Source of the DNA: Cherax quadricarinatus | Taxonomy: Eukaryota; Arthropoda; Malacostraca; Decapoda; Parastacidae | Direction of reading: 5' to 3' | NCBI RefSeq assembly: GCF_038502225.1 | Contig: NC_091298.1 | Location: 35,922,840-35,986,839 of the forward strand | Length of the DNA stretch: 64,000 bases | The notes under the pieces: generated by a model | Told to the model about the DNA's origin: nothing | Database searches by the model: none | Seen by the model: the letters and a program-made list of their open reading frames with translations, nothing else | Made by a program: the position numbers and the translations under genes | Shown: piece by piece, positions 12,585 through 23,270 of the stretch | Layout of the letters: every line of letters starts with the position of its first letter | Numbering within the stretch: position 1 is the stretch's first letter

Positions 12585-14718
12585 GTGGTCACCATTAATG
12601 TTAACGGCCTGAGAGCTGAGGTTAAGAGGGTGGGGATGGAATGGTTTTTGAGGAGATTTGATGTGGATATATGTTTCATACAGGAGCATAATTACAAGTT
12701 TGGATGTGAGTTGCGTTTGAAGGGATATAAGTTATATGTGAGTGGATCGGTGAGGTTAAAAGGGGGAATTGCTGTGGCTGTGAAGGAAACCAGTCCCTTG
12801 TGTGTGTTGGGGTGGGAGGAGGGTGGGATGGGAGGATGGTGCGGGTAGAGGGAGAGTGGGGTGAGACAAGGGTTTGTTTTATAGGAGTATACATGCCGGC
12901 GGATGGAAATGCAACAGTTAAGGTAACTTTCGTGAGGGATGTTTTGCTTCATTATTTGAGGGAATTGCCTTTAGTTACTGTGATAGGAGGAGATTGGAAT
13001 TGTGTCATACGACAGGGCGATGTGGAACCGAGGGGGGCGGGGTGTGTGTTGGGGTTTTTACGCAATGTGTTGGGGGATGTGGGAGTTTTAGATGTAGTGA
13101 GGAGAGGTGGTTGGAGGGTTGAGTATACATTTGTACTAAGGGGTTATGCTGCACGACTGGATAGGCTCTATGCTACGGAGGCAATACGCGTTCTGGGAGT
13201 TAGGACCTTCGATGTGGGGTTTTCTGACCACAGGGCGGTTATTGCGGATCTTGATTGGGAGGGTATGGTTAGGATACACAGTGGTTATTGGAAATTAAAT
13301 GCGAGACTTGTGAAGGGGGAGGGGGTGTGTGAGGCTTTTGGGGATTGGTGGCACTCTTTTTGGGGATCAAGGGACGTGGGGTCGTGTGTCTTGGAATGGT
13401 GGGAGAAGTGAGCTAAGCCGGGTATTGCTGGATTCTTTAAAAATAGGGGACGGGAAGAGGCCAGGTGGAGGTATGGGTTACAGAATTATTTGGAATGTCA
13501 GCTGAACGAGTGTTATTAGGAGGAAGGGGTGAGGCAGTATGGGACCGTGGAGCAACTTCGAGGTAGATTGGCGGAGATACATAATGACAGATTTGATGCC
13601 GTGCGTGTGAGGGCAGGATTAGAGGCTGTACTGTGGGGGATAAACCTTTGGGAAGTGTTTTAAGACGTTTTAGGGTAAGGCAGAAGGAGTCAACTATTTT
13701 GCAATTAGAGGTGACCGAGGATATGGGTGGATATCATAAGGGTCAGGTGCTTACTACTACAGAAGGCATGAGTAATTATGCTGATTTCTGGTTTCGGGAG
13801 AAATGGAGAAAGGGGGGGGAGGGCGATGCTTTTGAGGGAGTGTTGGAGGGGGGGTGTGGGTTAGGGCAGAAAGAGGAGGAGGGGATGGAGATGGGAGGAG
13901 CGATTAGTGTGGGGGAAGTTGAGGAGGCAGTGTTTAACATGAGTACTGGCAAAGCCCCGGGCATCGATGGGATTTCAAATGATTTTTGTAGAGTTCATTG
14001 GGAGCATCTTAAGACTTGTCTGGTGGAGGTCATGAATTGTATGCTGCGGGAGGGCAAGCTAAGTCAGACACAAAGTATTGGAGTGGTTGTGTTGGTTCGC
14101 AAGAAGCAAGTGGGGAGCGTTTTAAGTGCGTATAGAGCTATTTCACTAATGTGTTCTGACTACAAAATTTTTGTAAAGATATTAGGTAATAGGATGAAGA
14201 AGGTAATTGGTGGGGTTGTACATAGGGGTCAGATGGGTATACCGGGACGAAGTATGAGAGTTGGGCATGGTCGCATAAGGGACTTTTTGGAGAGTTGCGA
14301 GGGGGGAGAACTTTTGAGTATTGATTGGGAGAATGCATATGACTGTGTGAATAGAAAATTTTTGAGGGCTTGTTTGTTGCGTCTGGGGTTTGGACTGGGA
14401 GTGGCGCGGTTGGTCGATACGCTGTACTCATCGGCTATGGTCAGGGTCCAAGTTAATGGCAGATTGGGAAAGCTGGTTAAAATGGAGAGGGGATTACGGC
14501 AGGGGTGCCCTCTTTCTCAAATTCTGTTTGCGTGCATGCAACATTCGTTCTATGGGCTCGTTGAGGGGGTGGGGGCATTAAATGGGGAGAGGGAAGGGCG
14601 CTTAGGCATTGTGGGGTATGTTGATGATACCACTATCCTGATAGAAGGGGTGGAGGGATTGCGTACGGTGGGGTGGGTGTTGGGGATTTTTGGGGAAGCA
14701 TCTGGCATGAGAGTAAAT
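12585..14718 (+). pseudogene. LINE element 1 ORF2, endonuclease and RT, 5' part
   Basis: The N-terminal part is an APE-type endonuclease (FIQEHNYKF, GGDWNCVIRQGD, FSDHRAVIADLDW). The second part is an RT: GKAPGIDGISNDF, YRAISLMCSDYKI, SIDWENAYDCVNR, MERGLRQGCPLSQ and the catalytic GYVDDTTIL. The frame shifts near 12830 (a G-rich stretch), has stops at about 13409 and 13517, and shifts again near 13637. It is then cut after SGMRVN at 14718 by insertion of element 2 and continues at 21213. No ATG lies near its beginning; the first residues (FKVVTINVNGL) follow ORF1's two stop codons in the same frame. LINE ORF2 nicks the target DNA and primes reverse transcription there, but this copy is inactive. 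Confidence 0.85.
14711..14718. repeat. target-site duplication of element 2 (left copy)
   Basis: The word gagtaaat occurs here and at 21205-21212, directly flanking the nested minus-strand element. Joining the host sequence through one copy restores the expected ORF2 reading SGMRVN then KAKSCLLEVG. Confidence 0.8.
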
Positions 14719-14731
14719 TTTTTTATATTTT

Positions 14732-14860
14732 ATTTAAAAAACACAGTATACATGTATGTTATACATAATTGACTTAAAACACAGTATACATGTATGTTAT
14801 ACATAATTGACTTAAAACACAGTACACATGTGTGGCATAAATAATTGATTTAAAACAAAA
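14732..14860. repeat. 39-bp tandem repeat, about 3 copies, in the element 2 3' UTR
   Basis: Units share 'aaaacacagtatacatgtat' and 'gttatacataattgactt'. The third copy is more diverged. AT-rich near-palindromic words (atacatgtat) lie in each unit. It occupies the same region of the 3' UTR as the long VNTRs of elements 1 and 3, close to the poly(A) end. Confidence 0.85.
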
Positions 14861-14984
14861 AACAAGATAACTTTATATAAGACAACCATATATATATAAC
14901 TAAACAGAGGACTACCGGATCAATACCTTAAACACCAGATAACTATGTAACAAAACCTAACAGTCGTATTCATATTGTATATGA

Positions 14985-15140
14985 AATTTTATATACAAAA
15001 ACACACTCAATGGTACTATGGGTATATAAAAAAATTTATATACAAAACACACTCAATGGTACTATGGGTATATAAAAATTTCAGATACATATAAACTAAT
15101 GCATTGCACACTCGTTGGTACTATGGTTATATAAAAAAAT
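14985..15140. repeat. AT-rich tandem repeat, about 3 copies, in the element 2 3' UTR
   Basis: Three copies of a roughly 50-60 bp unit share 'ggtactatgg' and 'tatataaaaa' with 'acacactcaatggtac' or a variant. This is a second repeat family within the same 3' UTR. Confidence 0.75.
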
Positions 15141-15641
15141 ATCAGAAACCTACATGACACTTGAAATTGAAACATGGTGTACTTTATTTTTGGTTTTGTA
15201 TATATTGAAAAAGGAATCAAAATATGCAAAAAGCCTTTAATAATTATCATAAGATCTAGCATGTATGATTACATATGAGGAAACACTAAGACACCTAATA
15301 CCCCGACCAACCCCATATTTAGTTTCTCAAACTAATTATAAACCCACAAAAAAATATACCTTACTTGTATACAGTGATATTAGTAAAGGTGCTTAATTGA
15401 ACATCAACTGACTATATGAACCATAAATGATAAAAATAATACATGTGATATCACTGGTTGTCAGAACAATATATCCCACAAAAGCTGCTGCCTGAGGAAC
15501 TTGAATGCCTAAAGATTACAATATAGGACATTATACATCTCAACCCCCCCCCCTCACAGCTGTGACCGCTACTACATATACAAAAACAATCTTAGGCAAA
15601 TAAAACAGTTTGCCCTTCATCAAAATTTTACCACCATCACC

Positions 15642-16118
15642 GTTGTGTACGAATGGTATATAATACCGACAAGATGAGATTAAGACACATGTGCAACATC
15701 TGGGTATCTTTATTGTAGACGTTTCGCCATCCAGTGGCTTTATCAATACAAATTCTAGGACATAACTTGAAGACAGTAGAACTATGTACAGAAGATGAGG
15801 TAATCAGTCCCTCAACCTAGGAGTAGGTGCGAAGAGCACCATAGTCGTGGAGATTCTGAAGCAGAAGAAAGGATCCTGGCGCTTATATAGTAACGTCAGG
15901 TGTAGCAGACGAGGGCATATTCACTGGTAGGCGGGATTCCCCAGTGGAAGTAGGTCCTTCCCAAAGAGAGAGGGGTTAGTTGTAGTAGTTGTCGTAGTCG
16001 TGAAGGTTATGTACATGTCCTCAGAATTAAGATTCCATGATGTTGCAGTGTCTGACAAGTTGTGTACGAATGGTATATAAATAAAGATACCCAGATGTTG
16101 CACATGTGTCTTAATCTC
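15642..16118 (-). mobile_element. small hammerhead-bearing retroelement with 12-bp target duplication
   Basis: The 12-base word accaccatcacc flanks this 477-bp insertion at 15630-15641 and 16119-16130. It carries a hammerhead-like motif on the minus strand (15714-15750), a conserved 13-nt hairpin (15655-15667), a 'ttgcagtgtctgacaag' block shared with the 438-bp arrays at 63.3-64 kb, and a GTA-rich stretch near 15975. It encodes no protein. Its right end is an inverted copy of about 40 bp of its left part (15670-15712 against 16077-16118), so the insertion ends with a flipped segment. The layout suggests a non-autonomous partner of a Penelope-like element. Confidence 0.75.
15714..15750 (-). 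ncRNA. hammerhead ribozyme-like motif with U3/A8 variant core
   Basis: Read on the minus strand: helix I UGUA, core UUGAUAA plus one A, helix II GCCA-CUGGA-UGGC, GAAA, stem III ACGU, C17, then UACA closing helix I. The predicted cleavage lies between 15718 and 15717 after a GUC triplet. Helices I and II are fully paired although their sequence differs from the other copies here. The normal core is CUGANGA; both C3 and G8 are changed, to U and A, which could still pair. Activity is uncertain. Confidence 0.6.
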
Positions 16119-16537
16119 ACCACCATCACCAAAAGGTCTGCTTATGAACATTCCCCTTAAAAGCCAGTATGACGTGTACTTTTAGCGGTGACATCAGCGT
16201 GGCTTCCTCTTACAGATGACTAAACAAAGCCTAACGGGAATCTCAGGAAAGACCCAACATACTTCATCAAACCCCGGCCATAGTCGGGAACCGGTTCAGT
16301 CTTGCTAGAGGCTGGAACATATACTGAAAAATTGCTTTTTATCTGTATTATCAGGATGCATGACCATTTTAGGATTAATCCAAGATCTCAATTCCACACA
16401 ACACCACAACCATACACGCACAGACGCACGCAACCATTCATAATACATACACATCACTTCCTAAAACCCGCCCTCTACCCTGAAGTCCCGAACATACCGT
16501 TTGGGCTACCACGGGGGGAGTCCAGCCCCCCGTTGCC

Positions 16538-19500
16538 TTACCCCACCCCCAGTTGCAGCAACCTTTGAACAGTAAGACTTCGATAGTTTGCAGGAAAACT
16601 ATTATCCCAACTTCTACCATATATGAGTTTATTTCTGCAATACGTTCTGTAGATACCTGCCGCAATTGCCCTGATCCTAACTGATCCCCCTGTTTCCAGC
16701 ATACCCCACGATATATAGAAGAAATCAGCCACCACGTACATTATTGCTCTTCGTACCTCACTTGATACTCCGCTAACGTCTAATGTTAAGGCTCGTAAGG
16801 TTGAGATAGTTCCCTCACTAAGAAAAACGAAAACCCGCCCCAACCACGAACGAACTTTGTCCAAGGTATCACAAAAGTAGACTGCATGAAAAGCTGTTTC
16901 TTCGAGACCGCAACGTAAGCAATCCGCCTCCCTTACCAAACCCATCCTATTTAAGACCGATTTTGATGCTAAAATCCCCATGACAAATCTGTACACCAAT
17001 TCACGAATCCTTGGTGCCAACTTAAGTTTACAAAATCCGTCCCATATTTCCCCACAATTATACAGTAGAAATAGAGACAATCCCTGTACAATTTCCCCAC
17101 GACAACATATGCTGACCATTTGCCCCACCCGGATCCGTTGCGCATTTCTCAACTTTAACAACAAACGCAGCATGTCCTCACATTCGATTAATCCCCTGCC
17201 ACTCCACCATTTACGCATTTCGATCATTACCCGACCCACTCGGATGCCCTTCTCACTGCCCGCCCTGAGGAACCGCTGCTTAACAAAGAGGGCTTTCATC
17301 CATGGCCCCAAAGCCGAGACCTAAACCCCCACGACGAACATGGGTCATGACAACCTCCCGGCTTATCCAAGCTCTCCCGAAACCCCAAACATAACGTAAG
17401 ACCCTTCTCTGCAGTTCCTGAATATCCAAGTCTCTTAAAGGGTACACCTCAGCCACACCCCATACTTTACTATAAACAAGTGTATTAACCACTAGTGTCT
17501 CTCTGTTGCAAAGATACATCCCCAGCTCTTAAAGGCCGAAGCGGATCTAAAGCCTTGTTAACCACCAATTCAGAGTTCACCCTTCGGCCCTCCCTCTCAT
17601 CTGCCATGCACACGATACCACATATTCTAAGTTGCACCACGACTGACCACCCATACTTTTCGCCCCCCCCCCACCCACCCATGTACCCACCTCCAATAAT
17701 TTCGATTTTGCTTTATTGACGCACATGCCAGACTTTGCCCCAAAAAACTCAACAATCCATCCCACGATCCGCAAATCCTCCTCCCCTTTTAACAAAATCG
17801 TGGTATCATCTATGTACCCGACCACACGCGCTGCATGGTCTCTGCTCTGCGTCCCACGCCTCAAACCACCATCCACCAGCTCATAAAAGAGGTTTTGCAT
17901 ACAAGCAAAAAGCAGCTGGGAAAGGGGGCACCCTTGCCTCAAACCCCTTTCCATACGGACCGGCTGCCCCAATTTACCCTTTACCTGTACACGTATCATA
18001 GCCGAGACATACAAGGTATCAACCCATCTTACAATATCCTCTCCAAAACCCTGCTTCAATAAAATAAGCCTCAATAAATCTCTATCAACACAGTCGTAAG
18101 CATTTTGCCAGTCAAGCCCGAGGACACTCCCCCCCGTTGACATTCTTCTAAAAATTCCCTAATACTTACATGTCCATCCCTCATGCTCCTACCTGGTATA
18201 CCTAGCTGTCCATCGTGAATAACCGGCCCCATAACCTTCCTCATTCTGTTTCCTACAACTTGCAAAAATTTTGTAGTCCGAGCACATAAGAGATATTGCT
18301 CTATATGCACTCAGACCCCTCCCCCCTCCCTTTTTGGGCACCAAAACAGCTACCCCGTACTTTGCGACATACCTAACCTCCTCTCCGTGAGCATGCAATT
18401 CAATACATCAACCAAACAATGCTTTATACTTTCCCAATGCGCCCTATAAAAATCATTCGAAATACCATCTATACCTGGTGCCTTTCCTTTACTCATACTA
18501 AAAATCGCCTCCTCTACCTCCTCCACTCGAATTCTACCTTCTAGTACCGTTCTATCTCTGTCACTTATAACTTTCCTGAAATCCCTCCCCACCAGGCCTC
18601 CCGCATGGACCCCCCCCCACTCCCCGCCGATGCTTTTCCTCAAACCATAGATCAGCATAAAAACTCATGCTGTCCGTGGTGAGGAGCACTTGACCCGGCA
18701 GGTAACCACCCAAACCCGTGCATACTTCCAATTACAAGAGGGATGTCACCTGTTGTCTGACCCTAAATTTGCGCAAGACACAACTGGAAGGTTTGTCACC
18801 CCAGAGCACTTCTTCCATACCTGCTCTGACTCGAACCGCATTAAAACGTTCACTGTGAATTTCTGCAAGTCGACTCCGAAGATGTTCAATGTCGTCATAC
18901 CTACTACTTCCACCCTCCACATAGTAATCATTTAGCTGCCCCTCCAAATAGTTTTGTAGCCCAAACCTCCACCTCGCCTCCTCCTTTCCCCGCTTCTTAT
19001 AATAACTCGCTATTCCAGGTTTGGCACGTGTTTCCCACCATTCCAACAAACATTCATCTGCCCTCCGCGTTTCCCAGATATTCTTCCACCAACCCTGAAA
19101 AGCGGACCTATCCCCTTCCCCCTCCAAGAGCCGCCCATTCAGTTTCCAATACCCTGAATAAACCCTGATCATTCCATCCCAGTCCAAGTCTGCTAGCACT
19201 GCACGGTGATCGGAAAACCCCAGATCAAGGGTCTGTACGCACCCAACTCGAATACCTTGTGTTGCATAAATCCTATCCAGACGGGCCACATAGCCTCTGC
19301 GCACAAACGTATGTTCCACCCCTCCCCACTACATCATAAACCCCTGCACCCCCCAGCAGATTTCTCAGGACAGGTAGAACGCACCCTGCCCCCCTCGGCT
19401 CAACATCCCCATGGCGGATAATGCAATTCCAATCCCCACCTAAGACCGAAATTAAAAGCAAACTCCGAATGTGAAACGTTAAAGCCTCCCTCACAAAATC

Positions 19501-19855
19501 TATTTTAACTTTAGAGTTACTGTCCGCTGGCATATAAACTCCGATAAAACAAACTCTAACCCCACCCCAATACCCATCCACCCTTACCACCCGTCCATCT
19601 CCCCCCTCCTCCCATCCCAAGACGCTCCAAGGGCTGGACTCCTTCACCGCTATAGCGACCCCACCCTTTAATTTTAAAGAATTACTCACATACATTCGGT
19701 AGCCTTTCAACCGTAACTCTCTACTAAATTTATAATTATGTTCTTGCATAAAACATACATCCACATCGTAACGACGCAAAAACCATTCCATCCACACTTT
19801 TTTAACTTCCGTCCTTAGGCCATTGGCATTGATAGTAACACACTTGAATTTACAA
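16538..19855 (-). pseudogene. LINE element 2 ORF2, endonuclease, RT and zinc finger
   Basis: Read on the minus strand: endonuclease blocks FMQEHNYKF, GGDWNCIIRHGD and FSDHRAVLADLDW (19797-18732), then RT blocks GKAPGIDGISNDFY, YRAISLMCSDYKI, GLDWQNAYDCVDR, MERGLRQGCPLSQ and GYIDDTTILL (18658-17577). The C-terminal region has RYVWGFGRAWISREVV and a knuckle CLRCGLEETAFHAVYFC (17519-16538). The catalytic motif is YIDD rather than the YVDD of the other three copies. At least six frame changes occur, several near C or G runs (for example 17661-17671 and 18128-18136). No ATG is seen near the start (KFKCVTINANGL). In element 1 the last domain is at 21224-22387. Confidence 0.85.
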
Positions 19856-19871
19856 AAAAGGTGGTTTACCT

Positions 19872-21104
19872 CTATGTTCTTGGGTCTTTCCTGTTCCTAC
19901 ACGCACACTCGACAAACCCGTCTTTGTCCTTCGGCTTCTCGAGACCCCCCTCCCCCCGTACTCTACCCTTATGCTGGGACCTTGAAACTATCCCTTCTGT
20001 GATAGGTGGCTCAGCCACTTTCGCCCACGATTTCCTCCCCGGGCGCTGTCCTGGTGTCAAGACATCGTCCATATCCGACGCTCCCGCCGATCGTTTGCGG
20101 GAGCTGCCATCCACATGCATCTCCTCGCTAGACAAAGCCTCCTGGTGAACCTCCACCACCACCTCATGCTTCCGTACAAACGTGGTTTTGTCTTGCATTT
20201 CCATGTTAGGGGATTCCTCAGTCGTTAACTCACAACACGCCGTCGAAACAACAGGACCATGTTCTGTTTCATCTAGAAGGTCCTGCAACACGTCTTCCAG
20301 CAACTTATCCTGTGGCAAAACCTCAGGCCTCACAGGATCCACTGTAAGCGTGGGCACGGTCGATGCATCCACTGACAGGGTGGCACACATCGTAGACTGC
20401 GTGTCCTCCTGTTGCATATCGTCACTCCAAAGCCTGGGAACTTGCCCAGCTGAGGTACCAGGCTCAGTCAGGAAAGCCTCAGCCCGTAGGCCCACAGGTG
20501 AATGGTCCCATGAGTGGACAACCAGTCGACGGGGGCACTGGGCAGCCATATGCTCAAAAGAGTTGCATAGTCTGCAAGTCTTCCTTTGGCCCACGTAATG
20601 AACAAACACCTGGGTCCTATATTTCTCCAGACATACGTAAGAGGGAATCGACTGGCGGAGCATCATCTTGATGGTGAAGGAGCCCTCCGGGAACCCCTCG
20701 TATGGGCCCTCTCTCCACACTCCCTTGGTCGCTGCATGCACCGTTCCGTATCTGCCAAAAACATCCCGCAGATCGTACTCCTCCGCCTCGAAAGGCACGT
20801 TTTTCACCTTGACCCAGGTGACATACGTCGACACGTCATGTAGACACACTTCCACAGCTGAATTCACCACCATTCTCCTTTCTTGAAAAGTTTCCACAAT
20901 CTTGTTGTAGAAGCCGGCATTCATGAATTTTATAAATATCCTTGACATCCCATTCAAAGCTACACCATATAATTCTTCGTTGGGGATGCCGTAGACGTCG
21001 CGTATGATGCATGGCATCAATGTATGCATTGTAGAAACACTGAGGGAGCCTTGTGTGAATGCAACACAGACCGTGTTTACTCTCCTGCCTTGACGGTCCG
21101 CCAT
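19872..21104 (-). CDS. LINE element 2 ORF1, RRM-like and CCHC RNA-binding protein
   Basis: This 410-residue frame begins with MADRQGRRVNTVCVAF, close to element 1's start. It has the RRM-like block WVKVKNVPFEAEEYDLRDVF, then YGTVHAATKGVW, and a zinc knuckle CRLCNSFEHMAAQC (C-x2-C-x4-H-x4-C). The C-terminal tail contains VVVEVHQEALSSEEMHVDG and LTPGQRPGRKSW, matching the other copies. The frame is uninterrupted. It is assumed to bind the element's RNA in the cytoplasm as the first step of LINE RNP assembly; no further activity can be read from the sequence. Confidence 0.85.
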   Translation of the reverse strand: MADRQGRRVNTVCVAFTQGSLSVSTMHTLMPCIIRDVYGIPNEELYGVALNGMSRIFIKFMNAGFYNKIVETFQERRMVVNSAVEVCLHDVSTYVTWVKVKNVPFEAEEYDLRDVFGRYGTVHAATKGVWREGPYEGFPEGSFTIKMMLRQSIPSYVCLEKYRTQVFVHYVGQRKTCRLCNSFEHMAAQCPRRLVVHSWDHSPVGLRAEAFLTEPGTSAGQVPRLWSDDMQQEDTQSTMCATLSVDASTVPTLTVDPVRPEVLPQDKLLEDVLQDLLDETEHGPVVSTACCELTTEESPNMEMQDKTTFVRKHEVVVEVHQEALSSEEMHVDGSSRKRSAGASDMDDVLTPGQRPGRKSWAKVAEPPITEGIVSRSQHKGRVRGEGGLEKPKDKDGFVECACRNRKDPRT

Positions 21105-21204
21105 CTTGTGACTTGTAGTGGTCTCTGAAAACTGCGCAGAAATCAGTTGATTCAGGAGCTACTACGCAGCTGTCCACACGGCCCGAGAGCGATGAGGACA
21201 ATAA

Positions 21205-21212
21205 GAGTAAAT
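21205..21212. repeat. target-site duplication of element 2 (right copy)
   Basis: Second copy of gagtaaat; see 14711-14718. Immediately to its right the element 1 ORF2 resumes with AAG GCT AAA TCG, encoding KAKS, as expected from the other copies. Confidence 0.8.
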
Positions 21213-22387
21213 AAGGCTAAATCGTGTTTACTGGAGGTGGGTGCTTGGGTGAGGGGGGCTTGGGGTTGGAGTTTGGGTGGGCAGTGGTGAATAATTTGAA
21301 GATTTGTGGAGTTTTATACGTGGCAAATGCGCAGGAGGCTAGGCAGGTAAATTCAGAGAGGGTAGTGGAGAAAGTAGTGAGTAGATTAAGGGGTTTATGG
21401 GCGGGAGATGTCACATTACTGCAGAGGGCGGTAATAGTTGATTTGCTGGTTTACAGTAAGGTTTGGGGTATAGTGGAAGTGTATCCTTTGAGAACACAGG
21501 ACGTACAAGAAATACAGAGACGAGCTATACGTTATGTTTGGGGTTTTGGGAGGGCATGGCTGAGCAAGGAAGTGGTGATGTCGAATGTGCGCAGAGAGGG
21601 AGTGGGTCTTTTAGCTTTGGGGCCGAGGGTGAAAGCCATATATGTGAAACAGTCATTCGTCAGGGCTGGAGGGGAAAGAGGGGTTAGAGTGGGGAAGGTG
21701 ATGGGGGATGTACGGAGATGGTGGGGAGGTAAAGAGTTAATGGAATGTGAAGATATGCTGAGGGTTTTGTTATTGGTTAAAGATGTTGAAGGACTTAAAG
21801 TGAGGCGTTTGGTATCATTGAGTGGGAGGACGGAAATCCTGCAGGGCGTATCGGTCTATCCATTGTATGATTGGGGGACGATATGGGAAGACTTCCGAAG
21901 GCTCAGGTTAATGCCTAGGGTACGTGAGTTGGTATGCAGATTCATGATGGGGATCCTAGCTTCAAAAGCAGTTTTGAGTTTAATGGGTTTGGTGAGGGAA
22001 CCGTCCTGCAGTCAGTGTGGTGAGCTGGAAATGGCATTTCATGTGGTTTATTTTTGTGAAGAATTGAGGGAGGTACGGATGTGGTTGGCGAGGGTTTCTT
22101 GTCTGATAGGTGGGGGTAATGTAGAGACCCTGCGAGCTTTAACATTAGAGGTAAAAGGGGTATCAAGGGAGGTAAAAAGGGCGATTATGTATGTGGTAGT
22201 GGATTTTCTGTATATTTCCTGGGGAATGAGAGATGCTGTGGGTAGGATTCGAATTAAGGCAATTGCAGCGCGTATATACAGGACTGCTGGTAGGAACAAA
22301 CTTATTTATGGGAGTCAGTGGGGAGCTTGTTTTCCAGAGAACTACAGAGAGCTTACAGTCAGTCGTCTCCTGCAATTGGTGCAGTGA
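21213..22387 (+). pseudogene. LINE element 1 ORF2, C-terminal part
   Basis: This is the continuation of the ORF2 cut at 14718. After KAKSCLLEVGAWV the frame shifts in a G-run (about 21252-21258). It then stays open for 387 residues to the TGA at 22387. It holds the post-RT region (LKICGVLYVAN, VTLLQRAVIVDLLVYSKVWG, RYVWGFGRAWLSKEVV) and a C-terminal knuckle CSQCGELEMAFHVVYFC of the RVT-associated zinc-finger type. Homologous segments are at 16538-17682 (element 2), 36036-37115 (element 3) and 47768-49151 (element 4). Confidence 0.85.
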
Positions 22388-22802
22388 TAACCATGTAGGG
22401 GACTGGTTTTCTTTGGTAGTCGGGTTTTCACGGGTTTTAAGTGGTGGTGGTGTGTATGGGAATGGTTTTAGCGAATGACATAGGTGGATGGTATGAGGTG
22501 TAATGGATTATGGTGGGGTGGTAACTTGTCTGATTCCAGTGTGTGAGGTTTTTTCTTCCGGTTATGAATCTGTAATTCAAAGCCTTGGTAAAAAACTTAG
22601 GAGGTTAATAATACTAAGTAACATGCAGTATGCAATCCTAGGTTTTGGTTGATTCCAATGTTATAGAGTGTATGTTCACTGCAGAGAGACCGTGTTATTG
22701 GTGGTGTTTTTTTATGGATTTACATTACTTGTTTTCAATCCCTTTGTGTAATGGTGCAAAGTTTCGCTGCTGTTGCAGGAATGGAACAAGTAAAATTGTG
22801 TG

Positions 22803-23150
22803 CAAGTGTGAATTGCTTTAGGTATGGAGGTGAATGTGTGTAAATGTAGTGTGTGTGTGTAAAAGTCATGTTCTTTAAGATAAGAAAGCTCCCGGTGTGT
22901 GGCATAATTATGAGGAAACCAAGATGATATGTCAGGTAAAATGGTGTTCATGGTTAATTTATCTTCATGGCTTAGTTCATAATATAAGAGATGAACAAAT
23001 TAGTGGTTATTAAAAAACTTTCATGTATAGTAAATTTTTTTTTTTTAGGGGAAAATAATAATGTAACTACTTTTTGGAGTGGTGAGACACTCCTGTGTCA
23101 AAATAGTAATGTGACATCTGATGGACGATAGTAAAAGTTTGTATATATGC
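22803..23150 (+). repeat. left copy of a ~350-bp duplication flanking the VNTR
   Basis: From 'caagtgtgaatt' to 'agtttgtatatatgcc' this segment is closely similar to 25439-25788. Shared words include 'gataagaaagctccc', 'tttagtggttattaaa'-like sequence and 'ggtgagacact'. The two copies diverge by scattered substitutions and small indels, so the duplication is not very recent. Confidence 0.85.
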
Positions 23151-23270
23151 CACAAAAAATTACGAATTAAAAGTGTTGTGTTGTTTCTGTGTATATAGTT
23201 TTATAGATAATGTTTAATCTTGTATTCACATAGCTTGTTTTTTAGCTTTTGTGTATTGGTACAACGTTTA

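Larger units (their letters stand above)
14719..21204 (-). mobile_element. LINE element 2, nested antisense in element 1
   Basis: On the minus strand the copy runs from a 5' end at 21204 (attgtcctcatcgc just inside) through ORF1 (19872-21104) and ORF2 (about 16538-19855) to an A-rich tail at 14719-14735. It belongs to the same family as element 1: the 5' UTR, ORF1, ORF2 and C-terminal zinc finger are all alike. The 8-bp duplication gagtaaat flanks it. Its 3' UTR was later hit by a 477-bp hammerhead-bearing insertion at 15642-16118. The order of events is therefore element 1, then element 2, then the small element. Confidence 0.85.
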
